DNA of 64,000 nt from Symsagittifera roscoffensis (lineage: Eukaryota > Xenacoelomorpha > Acoela > Convolutidae). Positions within the stretch are counted from its first letter, which is position 1, and each line of letters opens with the position of its first letter. The notes below the pieces were generated by a model that did not search any database, was not told where the DNA came from, and saw only the letters and a list, made by a program, of their open reading frames with translations. The stretch lies in assembly GCF_963678635.1 (NCBI RefSeq), contig NW_026970913.1, positions 1 through 64,000 of the forward strand, written 5' to 3'. Positions 1-10,850 of the stretch are shown here, piece by piece. Made by a program: the position numbers and the translations under genes.

Positions 1-3000
1 CGAATGTTCGCCATGATAAAGCTGGTTTTCGGATGTTTGCAGCACTTTTTGGTTTTTCGGATATTTGGCATATCGAATGTTCGCCATGATAAAGCTGGTT
101 TTCGGATGTTTGCTGCAGTTTTTGGTTTTTCGGATGTTTGACACATCAGATGTTTGCCATGGAAAAGCTGCTTTTCGGATCTTTGCAGCACTTTTTGGTT
201 TTTCGGAGGTTTGACACATCGGATGTTTGCCCTGGAAAAGCTGCTTTTCGGATGTTTGGCATATCGAATGTTCGCCATGATAAAGCTGGTTTTCGGATGT
301 TTGCAGCACTTTTTGGTTTTTCGGATATTTGGCATATCGAATGTTCGCCATGATAAAGCTGGTTTTCGGATGTTTGCAGCACTTTTTGGTTTATCGGATG
401 TTTGACACATCAGATGTTTGCCATGGAAAAGCTGCTTTTCGGATCTTTGCAGCACTTTTTGGTTTTTCGGATGTTTGACATATCGGATGTTTGCCCTGGA
501 AAAGCTGCTTTTCGGATGTTTGGCATATCGAATGTTCGCCATGATAAAGCTGGTTTTCGGATGTTTGCAGCACTTTTTGGTTTTTCGGATATTTGGCATA
601 TCGAATGTTCGCCATGATAAAGCTGGTTTTCGGATGTTTGCAGCACTTTTTGGTTTTTTGGATGTTTGACACATCGGATGTTTGCCCTGGAAAAGCTGCT
701 TTTCGGATGTTTGCAGCACTTTTTGTTTTTTCGGATGTTTGTCACATCAGATGTTTGCCATGGAAAAGCTGCTTTTCGGATCTTTGCAGCACTTTTTGGT
801 TTTTCGGATGTCTGACATATCGGATGTTTGCCCTGGAAAAGCTGCTTTTCGGATGTTTGCAGCACTTTTTGGTTTTTTGGATATTTGGCATATCGGATGT
901 TCGCCATGATAAAGCTGGTTTTCGGATGTTTGCAGCACTTTTTGGTTTTTCGGATGTTTGACACATCAGATGTTTGCCATGGAAAAGCTGCTTTTCGGAT
1001 CTTTGCAGCACTTTTTGGTTTTTCGGATGTCTGACATATCGGATGTTTGCCCTGGTAAGGCTGGTTTTCGCAGGTTTGCAGCACTTTTTGCTTTTCGGAT
1101 GTTTGACACATCAGATGTTTGCCATGGAAAAGCTGGTTTTCGGATGTTTGCAGCACTTTTTAGTTTTTCAGATGTTTGACATATCGGATGTTTGCCCTGG
1201 TAAGGCTGGTTTTCCTAGGTTTGCAGCACTTTTTGGTTTTTCGGATGTTTGACACATCAGATGTTTGCCATGGAAAAGCTGCTTTTCGGATCTTTGCAGC
1301 ACTTTTTGGTTTTTCGGATGTCTGACATATCGGATGTTTGCCCTGGAAAAGCTGCTTTTCGGATGTTTGCAGCACTTTTTGGTTTTTCGGATATTTGGCA
1401 TATCGGATGTTTGCCATGATAAAGCTGGTTTTCGGATGTTTGCAGCACTTTTTGGTTTTTCAGATGTTTGACATATCGGATGTTTGCCCTGGTAAAGCTG
1501 GTTTTCGCTTGTTTGCACCACATTTTGGTTTTTCGGATGTTTGACACATCGGATGTTTGCCCTGGAAAAGCTGCTTTTCGGATGTTTGCAGCACTTTTTG
1601 TTTTTTCGGATGTTTGACATATCGGATCTTTGCCCTGGTAAAGCTGGTTTTTGCATGTATGCAGCACTTTTTGGTTTTTCGGATGTCTGACATATCGGAT
1701 GTTTGCCCTGGAAAAGCTGCTTTTCGGATGTTTGCAGCACTTTTTGGTTTTTCGGATATTTGGCATATCGGATGTTCGCCATGATAAAGCTGGTTTTCGG
1801 ATGTTTGCAGCACTTTTTGATTTTTCAGATGTTTGACATATCGGATGTTTGCCCTGGTAAGGCTGGTTTTCGCAGGTTTGCAGCACTTTTTGGTTTTTCG
1901 GATGTTTGACACATCAGATGTTTGCCCTGGAAAAGCTGCTTTTCGGATGTTTGCAGCACTTTTTAGTTTTTGAATGTTTGACGTATCGGATGTTTGACCT
2001 CGTGAAGCTGGTTTTCGCATGTTTGCAGCACTTTTTGGTTTTTCGGATGTTTGAAATATCGGATGTTTGCCCTGGTAAAGCTGGTTTTCGCATGTATGCA
2101 GCACTTTTTGGTTTTTCGGATGTGTGACTTATCGGATGTTTGCCCTGGAAAAGCTGCTTTTCGGATGTTTGCAGCACTTTTTGGTTTTTCGGATGTTCGA
2201 AATATCTGATGTTTGCCCTGGTTAAGCTGGTTTTTGCTTTTTTGCAGCACTTTTTGGTTTTTCGGATGTTTGACATATCGGATGTTTGCCATGGTAAAGC
2301 TGGTTTTTGGATGTTTGCAGCACTTTTTGGTTTTTCGGATGTTCGACATATCTGATGTTTGCTCTGGTTAAGCTGGTTTTCGGATATTCGCATCACTTTT
2401 TCGTTTTTCGGATGTTCGAAATATCTGATGTTTGCCCTGGTTAAGCTGGTTTTCGCTTTTTTGCAGCACTTTTTGGTTTTTCGGATGTTTGACATATCGG
2501 ATGTTTGCCATGGTAAAGCTGGTTTTTGGATGTTTGCAGCACTTTTTGGTTTTTCGGATGTTCGACATATCTGATGTTTGCCCTGGTTAAGCTGGTTTTC
2601 GGATGTTTGCAGCACTTTTTGGTTTTTCGGATATTTGGCATATCGGATGTTCGCCATGATAAAGCTGGTTTTCGGATGTTTGCAGCACTTTTTGGTTTTT
2701 CAGATGTTTGACATATCGGATGTTTGCCCTGGTAAGGCTGGTTTTCGCAGGTTTGCAGCACTTGTTGATTTTTCGGATGTTTGACACATCAGATGTTTGC
2801 CCTGGAAAAGCTGCTTTTCGGATGTTTGCAGCACTTTTTAGTTTTTGAATGTTTGACGTATCGGATGTTTGCCCTCGTAAAGCTGGTTTTCGCATGTATG
2901 CAGCACTTTTTGGTTTTTCGGATGTCTGACATATCGGATGTTTGCCCTGGAAAAGCTGCTTTTCGGATGTTTGCAGCATTTTTGTTTTTTCGGATGTTCG

Positions 3001-4550
3001 AAATATCTGATGTTTGCCCTGGTTAAGCTGGTTTTTGCTTTTTTGCAGCACTTTTTGGTTTTTCGGATGTTTGACATATCGGATGTTTGCCATGGTAAAG
3101 CTGGTTTTTGGATGTTTGCAGCACTTTTTGGTTTTTCGGATGTTCGACATATCTGATGTTTGCCCTGGTTAAGCTGGTTTTCGGATATTTGCATCACTTT
3201 TTCGTTTTTCGGATGTTCGAAATATCTGATGTTTGCCCTGGTTAAGCTGATTTTCGCTTTTTTGCAGCACTTATTGGGTTTTCGGATGTTTGACATATCG
3301 GATGTTTGCCATGGTAAAGCTGGTTTTTGGATGTTTGCAGCACTTTTTGGTTTTTCGGATGCTCGACATATCTGATGTTTGCCCTGGTTAAGCTGGTTTT
3401 CGCTTGTTTGCAGCACTTTTTGTTTTTTCGGATGTTTGACATATCGGATCTTTGCCCTGGTAAAGCTGGTTTTCGCATGTATGCAGCACTTTTTGGTTTT
3501 TCGGATGTCTGACATATTGGATGTTTGCCCTGGAAAAGCTGCTTTTCGGATGTTTGCAGCACTTTTTGGTTTTTCGGATATTTGGCATATCGGATGTTCG
3601 CCATGATAAAGCTGGTTTTCGGATGTTTGCAGCACTTTTTGGTTTTTCAGATGTTTGACATATAGGATGTTTGCCCTGGTAAGGCTGGTTTTCGCAGGTT
3701 TGCAGCAATTTTTGATTTTTCGGATGTTTGACACATCAGATGTTTGCCCTGGAAAAGCTGCTTTTCGGATGTTTGCAGCACTTTTTAGTTTTTGAATGTT
3801 TGACGTATCGGATGTTTGCCCTCGTAAAGCTGATTTTCGCATGTTTGCAGCACTTTTTGGTTTTTCGGATGTTTGAAATATCGGATGGTTGCCCTGGTAA
3901 AGCTGGTTTTTGCATAATTGCAGCACTTTTTGGTTTTTCGAATGTTTGACATATCGGAAGTTTGCCCTGGAAAAGCTGCTTTTCGGATGTTTGCAGCTCT
4001 TTTTGGTTTTTCGGATGTTTGGCATATCGGATGTTTGCCATGGTAAAGCTGGTTTCCGGATAATTGCAGCTTTTTTTGGTTTTTCGGATGTTTGACATAT
4101 CGGATGTTTGCCCTGGTAAAGCTGGTTTTCGCTTGTTTGCACCACATTTTGGTTTTTCGGATGTTTGACACATCGGATGTTTGCCCTGGAAAAGCTGCTT
4201 TTCGGATGCTTGCAGCACTTTTTGTTTTTTCGGATGTTTGACATATCGGATCTTTGCCCTGGTAAAGCTGGATTTCGCATGTATGCAGCACTTTTTGGTT
4301 TTTCGGATGTCTAACATATCGGATGTTTGCCCTCGAAAAGCTGCTTTTCGGATGTTTGCAGCACTTTTTGGTTTTTCGGATATTTGGCATATCGGATGTT
4401 CGCCATGATAAAGCTGGTTTTCGGATGTTTGCAGCACTTTTTGGTTTTTCAGATGTTTGACATATCGGATGTTTGCCCTGGTAAAACTGGTTTTCGCAGG
4501 TTTGCAGCACTTTTTGGTTTTTCGGATGTTTGACACATCAGATGTTTGCC
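1..4550 (+). repeat. Satellite block 1: GATAAAGC and GTTAAGC monomer mix
   Basis: This block is marked by monomers with CCATGATAAAGC, which are nearly confined to it, and at 2.2-3.4 kb by monomers with TTCGAAATATCTGATG followed by CCCTGGTTAAGC. Internal higher-order offsets are visible. 2,140 and 2,359 are related at 219 bp (three monomers). 2,359 and 3,160 are related at 801 bp. 1,557, 3,379 and 4,181 are related at 1,822 and 802 bp. Copies differ by scattered substitutions, so homogenisation is weaker here than at the right end of the window. Confidence 0.85.
138..665 (+). repeat. 264-bp tandem duplication containing a monomer that lost M3
   Basis: Copies lie at 138-401 and 402-665. The unit is four monomers minus one 28-bp module (4 x 73 - 28 = 264). 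In each copy one monomer (junctions near 249-259 and 513-523) runs from CTTTTCGGATGTTT straight into GGCATATCG, skipping the GCAGCAC and T-tract part. The same junction appears in both copies 264 bp apart, so the deletion happened first and the duplication followed. Confidence 0.88.
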
Positions 4551-5030
4551 ATGGAAAAGCTGCTTTTCGGATGTTTGCAGCACTTTTTGTTTTTTTGGAT
4601 GTTTGACATATCGGATGTCTGCCCTGGCAAAGCTGCTTTTCGGATGTTTGCAGCACTTTTAGTTTTTGAATGTTTGACATATTGGATGTTTGCTCTCGTA
4701 AAGCTGCTTTTCGGATGTTTGCAGCACTTTTTAGTTTTTGAATGTTTGACAAATCGGATGTTTGCCCTCGTAAAGCTGGTTTTCGCATGTTTGCAGCACT
4801 TTTTGGTTTTTCGGATGTTTGACATATCGGAAGTTTGCCCTGGAAAAGCTGCTTTTCGGATGTTTGCAGCATTTTTGGGTTTTTCGGATGTTTGACATAT
4901 CGGATGTTTGGCATGGTAAAGCTGGTTTTCGGATAATTGCAGCACTTTTTCGTTTTTCGGATGTTTGACATATCGGATTTTGCCCTTGTAAAGCTGGTTT
5001 TCGCATGTTTGCAACACATTTTGGTTTTTC

Positions 5031-5056
5031 GGATGTTTGAAATATGACAAATTGGA
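5031..5056 (+). repeat. Monomer with 7-bp insertion in M1 (copy 1)
   Basis: M1 reads GTTTGAAATATGACAAATTGG, as if the GAAATA and GACAAA alleles had been joined end to end, adding 7 bp. The identical junction recurs 1,605 bp downstream (6,636-6,661), which ties the two duplicate copies together. Confidence 0.85.
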
Positions 5057-6635
5057 TGTTTGCCCTCGTAAAGCTGGTTTTCGCATGTTTACATCACTTT
5101 TTGGTTTTTCGGATGTTTGACATATCGGAAATTTGCCCTGGAAAAGCGGCTTTTCGGATGTTTGCAGCACTTTTTAGTTTTTGAATGTTTGACAAATCGG
5201 ATGTTTGCCCTCGTAAAGCTGGTTTTCATATTTTTGCAGCACTTTTTGATTTTTCGGATGTTTGACATATCGGAAATTTGCCCTGGAAAAGCTGCTTTTC
5301 GGATGTTTGCAGCACTTTTTGGTTTTTCGGATGTTTGGCATATCGGATGTTTGCCCTTGTAAAGCTGGTTTTCGCATGTTTGCACCACATTTTAGTTTTT
5401 CGGATGTTAGAAATATCGGATGTTTGTCCTGGTAAAGCTGGTTTTTGCATGTTTGCAGCCTTTTTTGGTTTTTCGGATGTTTGACTTATCGGATGTTTGA
5501 CCTGGAAAAGCTTGCTTTTCGGATGTTTGCAGCACTTTTTGCTTTTTGAATGTTTGACATATCGGATGTTTGCCCTCGTAAAGCTGCTTTTCGGATGTTT
5601 GCAGCACTTTTTAGTTTTTGAATTGTTGACAAATTGGATGTTTGCCCTCGTAAAGCTGGTTTTCGCATGTTTGCAGCACTTTTTGGTTTTTCGGATATTT
5701 GACATATCGGAAGTTTGCTCTGGAGAAGCTGCTTTTCGGATGTTTGCAGCACTCTTTGGTTTTTCGGATGTTTGGCATATCGGATGTTTGGCATGGTAAA
5801 GCTGGTTTTCGGATAATTGCAGCACTTTTTGGTTTTTCGGATGTTTGACATATCGGATGTTTGCCCTGGCAAAGCTGCTTTTCGGATGTTTGCAGCACTT
5901 TTAGTTTTTGAATGTTTGACATATTGGATGTTTGCTCTCGTAAAGCTGCTTTTCGGATGTTTGCAGCACTTTTTAGTTTTTGAATGTTTGACAAATCGGA
6001 TGTTTGCCCTCGTAAAGCTGGTTTTCGCATGTTTGCAGCACTTTTTGGTTTTTCGGATATTTGACATATCGGAAGTTTGCTCTGGAGAAGCTGCTTTTCG
6101 GATGTTTGCAGCACTCTTTGGTTTTTCGGATGTTTGGCATATCGGATGTTTGGCATGGTAAAGCTGGTTTTCGGATAATTGCAGCACTTTTTGTTTTTTT
6201 GGATGTTTGACATATCGGATGTCTGCCCTGGCAAAGCTGCTTTTCGGATGTTTGCAGCACTTTTAGTTTTTGAATGTTTGACATTTTGGATGTTTGCTCT
6301 CGTAAAGCTGCTTTTCGGATGTTTGCAGCACTTTTTAGTTTTTGAATGTTTGACAAATCGGATGTTTGCCCTCGTAAAGCTGGTTTTCGCATGTTTGCAG
6401 CACTTTTTGGTTTTTCGGATGTTTGACATATCGGAAGTTTGCCCTGGAAAAGCTGCTTTTCGGATGTTTGCAGCATTTTTTGGTTTTTCGGATGTTTGAC
6501 ATATCGGATGTTTGGCATGGTAAAGCTGGTTTTCGGATAATTGCAGCACTTTTTCGTTTTTCGGATGTTTGACATATCGGATGTTTGCCCTTGTAAAGCT
6601 GGTTTTCGCATGTTTGCAACACATTTTGGTTTTTC

Positions 6636-6661
6636 GGATGTTTGAAATATGACAAATTGGA
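6636..6661 (+). repeat. Monomer with 7-bp insertion in M1 (copy 2)
   Basis: Same GAAATATGACAAATTGG junction as at 5,031-5,056, exactly 1,605 bp away. It is inherited through the segmental duplication and is not an independent event. Confidence 0.85.
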
Positions 6662-7878
6662 TGTTTGCCCTCGTAAAGCTGGTTTTCGCATGTTTACATC
6701 ACTTTTTGGTTTTTCGGATGTTTGACATATCGGAAATTTGCCCTGGAAAAGCGGCTTTTCGGATGTTTGCAGCACTTTTTAGTTTTTGAATGTTTGACAA
6801 ATCGGATGTTTGCCCTCGTAAAGCTGGTTTTCGCATTTTTGCAGCACTTTTTGGTTTTTCGGATGTTTGACATATCGGAAGTTTGCCCTGGAAAAGCTGC
6901 TTTTCGGATGTTTGCAGCACTTTTTGGTTTTTCGGATGTTTGGCATATCGGATGTTTGCCCTTGTAAAGCTGGTTTTCGCATGTTTGCACCACATTTTAG
7001 TTTTTCGGATGTTAGAAATATCGGATGTTTGTCCTGGTAAAGCTGGTTTTTGCATGTTTGCAGCCTTTTTTGGTTTTTCGGATGTTTGACTTATCGGATG
7101 TTTGACCTGGAAAAGCTTGCTTTTCGGATGTTTGCAGCACTTTTTGTTTTTTGAATGTTTGACATATCGGATGTTTGCCCTCGTAAAGCTGCTTTTCGGA
7201 TGTTTGCAGCACTTTTTAGTTTTTGAATTGTTGACAAATTGGATGTTTGCCCTCGTAAAGCTGGTTTTCGCATGTTTGCAGCACTTTTTGGTTTTTCGGA
7301 TATTTGACATATCGGAAGTTTGCTCTGGAGAAGCTGCTTTTCGGATGTTTGCAGCACTCTTTGGTTTTTCGGATGTTTGGCATATCGGATGTTTGGCATG
7401 GTAAAGCTGGTTTTCGGATAATTGCAGCACTTTTTGGTTTTTCGGATGTTTGACATATCGGATGTTTGCCCTCGTAAAGCTGCTTTTCGGATGTTTGCAG
7501 CACTTTTTAGTTTTTGAATTGTTGACAAATTGGATGTTTGCCCTCGTAAAGCTGGTTTTCGCATGTTTGCACCACATTTTGGTTTTTCGGATGTTTGAAA
7601 TATCGGATGTTTGTCCTGGTAAAGCTGGTTTTCGCATGTTTGCAGCCTTTTTTGGTTTTTCGGATGTTTGACTTATCGGATGATTGACCTCGAAAAGCTG
7701 CTTTTCGGATGTTTGCAGCACTTTTTCGTTTTTAGGATGTTTGACATATCGGATGTTTGCCCTGGTTAAACTGGTTTTCGCATGTTTGCAGCACTTTTTA
7801 GTTTTTCGGTTGTTTGACATATCGGATGTTTGCCCTGATAAAGCTGGTTTTCGCAGGTTTGCAGCAATTTTTGGTTTT

Positions 7879-7951
7879 TCGGATGTTTGACATATCGGAT
7901 GTTTGCCCTGGTAAAGCTGGTTTTCGCATGTTTGCAGCACTTTTTGGTTTT
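7879..7951 (+). repeat. Representative 73-bp monomer with three sub-modules
   Basis: This copy is close to the consensus. M1 (7,879-7,894) reads TCGGATGTTTGACATA. M2 (7,895-7,923) starts TCGGATGTTTGCC and carries the core TGGTAAAGCTGG. M3 (7,924-7,951) starts TCGCATGTTTGCAGC and ends in two T-tracts split by GG. In most other monomers M3 starts TCGGATG, so all three modules begin with the same 11-mer. M2 and M3 are of nearly equal length and both end GGTTT. Common variants are: M1 with GACACA, GGCATA, GAAATA or GACAAA; M2 with CCATGG, CCCTCG, CCTTCG, GGAAAAGCTGC or GGTTAAGC; M3 with GGATAATTGC, GCAGGTTTGC, GCATGTATGC or GCACCACA. Confidence 0.95.
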
Positions 7952-8629
7952 TCGGTTGTTTGTCATATCGGATGTTTGCCCTGGTAAAGCTGGTTTTCGG
8001 ATGTTTGCAGCACTTTTCGGTTTTTCGGATGTTTGACATATCGGATGTTTGCCCTGGTAAAGCTGCTTTTCGCATGGTTGCACCACAATGTGGTTTTTCG
8101 GATGTTTGATACATCGGATGTTTGCCCTGGTAAAGCTGGTTTTCGCATGTTTGCAGCACTTTTTGGTTTTTCGGATGTTTGACATTTCGGAAGTTTGCCC
8201 TGAAAAAGCTGCTTTTCGGATGTTTGCAGCACTTTTTGGTTTTTTGGATGTTTGGCATTTCGGATGTTTGCCATGGTAAAGCTGGTTTTTGGATAATTGC
8301 AGCACTTTTTGGTTTTTCGGATGTTTGACATATCGGATGTTTGCCCTGGTAAAGCTGGTTTTCGCAAGTTTGCACCACATTTGGTTTTTCGGATGTTTGA
8401 CACATCGGATGTTTGCCATGGTAAAGCTGCTTTTCGGATGTTTGCAGCACTTTTTGTTTTTTCGGATATTTGACATATCGGATGTTCTCCCTGGTAAAGC
8501 TGGTTTTCGCTTTTTTGCAGCACTTTTTGGTTTTTCGGATGTTTGAAATATCGGATGTTTGCCCTGGTAAAGCTGGTTTCGCATGTTTGCAGCACTTTTT
8601 GTTTTTTCGGATGTTTGACTTATCGGATG

Positions 8630-9940
8630 TTTGACCTGGAAAAGCTGCTTTTCGGATGTTTGCAGCACTTTTTATTTTTTGAATGTTTGACATATCGGAT
8701 GTTTGCCCTCGTAAAGCTGCTTTTCGGATGTTTGCAGCACTTTTTAGTTTTTGAATTGTTGACAAATTGGATGTTTGCCCTCGTAAAGCTGGTTTTCGCA
8801 TGTTTGCAGCACTTTTTGGTTTTTCGGATGTTTGACATATCGGAAGTTTGCTCTGGAGAAGCTGCTTTTCGGATGTTTGCAGCTCTCTTTGGTTTTTCGG
8901 ATGTTTGGCATATCGGATGTTTGGCATGGTAAAGCTGGTTTTCGGATAATTGCACCACATTTTGGTTTTTCGGATGTTTGAAATATCGGATGTTTGTCCT
9001 GGTAAAGCTGGTTTTCGCATGTTTGCAGCCTTTTTTGGTTTTTCGGATGTTTGACTTATCGGATGATTGACCTCGAAAAGCTGCTTTTCGGATGTTTGCA
9101 GCACTTTTTGGTTTTTAGGATGTTTGACATATCGGATGTTTGCCCTCGTAAAGCTGCTTTTCGGATGTTTGCAGCACTTTTTAGTTTTTGAATTGTTGAC
9201 AAATTGGATGTTTGCCCTCGTAAAGCTGGTTTTCGCATGTTTGCAGCACTTTTTGGTTTTTCGGATGTTTGACATATCGGAAGTTTGCTCTGGAGAAGCT
9301 GCTTTTCGGATGTTTGCAGCTCTCTTTGGTTTTTCGGATGTTTGGCATATCGGATGTTTGGCATGGTAAAGCTGGTTTTCGGATAATTGCACCACATTTT
9401 GGTTTTTCGGATGTTTGAAATATCGGATGTTTGTCCTGGTAAAGCTGGTTTTCGCATGTTTGCAGCCTTTTTTGGTTTTTCGGATGTTTGACTTATCGGA
9501 TGATTGACCTCGAAAAGCTGCTTTTCGGATGTTTGCAGCACTTTTTGGTTTTTTGAATGTTTGACATATCGGATGTTTGCCCTCGTAAAGCTGCTTTTCG
9601 GATGTTTGCAGCACTTTTTAGTTTTTGAATTGTTGACAAATTGGATGTTTGCCCTCGTAAAGCTGGTTTTCGCATGTTTGCAGCACTTTTTGGTTTTTCG
9701 GATGTTTGACATATCGGAAGTTTGCTCTGGAGAAGCTGCTTTTCGGATGTTTGCAGCTCTCTTTGGTTTTTCGGATGTTTGGCATATCGGATGTTTGGCA
9801 TGGTAAAGCTGGTTTTCGGATAATTGCACCACATTTTGGTTTTTCGGATGTTTGAAATATCGGATGTTTGTCCTGGTAAAGCTGGTTTTCGCATGTTTGC
9901 ATTCTTTTTTGGTTTTTCGGATGTTTGACTTATCGGATGA
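8630..9940 (+). repeat. Three tandem 437-bp higher-order units
   Basis: The GGCATGGTAAAGC monomer ends at 8,932, 9,369 and 9,806, each 437 bp apart. The surrounding six-monomer order is conserved, with only a few substitutions: TTTTTATTTTTTGAATG in the first unit against TTTTTGGTTTTTAGGATG and TTTTTGGTTTTTTGAATG in the others. Confidence 0.88.
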
Positions 9941-10850
9941 TTGACCTCGAAAAGCTGCTTTTCGGATGTTTGCAGCACTTTTTGGTTTTTAGGATGTTTG
10001 ACATATCGGATGTTTGCCCTGGTAAAGCTGGTTTTCGCATGTTTGCAGCACTTTTTGGTTTTTCGGCTGTTTGACATATCGGATGTTTGCCCTGATAAAG
10101 CTGGTTTTCGCAGGTTTGCAGCACTTTTTGGTTTTTCGGATGTTTGACATATCGGATGTTTGCCCTGGTAAAGCTGGTTTTCGCATATTTGCAGCACTTT
10201 TTGGTTTTTCGGTTGTTTGACATATCGGATGTTTGCCCTGGTAAAGCTGGTTTTCGGATAATTGCAGCACTTTTTGGTTTTTCGGATGTTTGACATATCG
10301 GATGTTTGCCCTGGTAAAGCTGCTTTTCGCATGTTTGCACCACAATGTGGTTTTTCGGATGTTTGACACATCGGATGTTTGCCCTGGTAAAGCTGGTTTT
10401 CGCATGTTTGCAGCACTTTTTGGTTTTTCGGTTGTTTGACATATCGGATGTTTGCCCTGAAAAAGCTGCTTTTCGGATGTTTGCAGCACTTTTTGGTTTT
10501 TCGGATGTTTGGCATTTCGGATGTTTGCCATGGTAAAGCTGGTTTTTGGATAATTGCAGCACTTTTTGGTTTTTCGGATGTTTGACATATCGGATGTTTG
10601 CCCTGGTAAAGCTGGTTTTCGCATGTTTGCACCACATTTTGGTTTTTCGGATGTTTGACACATCGGATGTTTGCCATGGTAAAGCTGCTTTTCGGATGTT
10701 TGCAGCACTTTTTGTTTTTTCGGATGTTTGACATATCGGATGTGTTGCCCTGGTAAAGCTGGTTTTCGCATGTATGCAGCACTTTTTGGTTTTTCGGATG
10801 TCTGACATATCGGATGTTTGCCCTGGAAAAGCTGATTTTCGGATGTTTGC

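Larger units (their letters stand above)
4551..7680 (+). repeat. Satellite block 2: CTCGTAAAGC monomers with 1,605-bp-offset duplication
   Basis: This block is dominated by monomers with AGTTTTTGAATGTTTGAC (72 bp, one T shorter at the monomer join) followed by CCCTCGTAAAGC. About 1.29 kb at 4,576-5,865 is repeated at 6,181-7,470, an offset of 1,605 bp. Both copies include the odd insertion GAAATATGACAAATTGG (near 5,040 and 6,645). A shorter 362-bp offset repeat lies between them (5,500-5,820 against 5,862-6,182). Confidence 0.87.
7681..10850 (+). repeat. Satellite block 3: 437-bp hexamers flanked by a 2,257-bp-offset repeat
   Basis: Three consecutive 437-bp units (six monomers minus 1 bp) span about 8,630-9,066, 9,067-9,503 and 9,504-9,940. 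Each carries GAATTGTTGACAAATTGG, TCTGGAGAAGCTGC and GGATGATTGACCTCG in the same order. The sequence beginning near 7,684 is repeated beginning near 9,941 (offset 2,257), as are positions 8,088/10,345 and 8,289/10,546. The hexamers therefore sit between two copies of an outer segment of about 0.9 kb. Confidence 0.87.

Noticed and set aside
6699..9614. 971-codon minus-strand open frame as a real protein-coding gene
   Set aside because: The frame is pure satellite translated across frame shifts every monomer, with a 73-residue period. All three minus frames are equally open elsewhere, there is no conserved start, no non-repeat domain and no codon-position bias that I could see.
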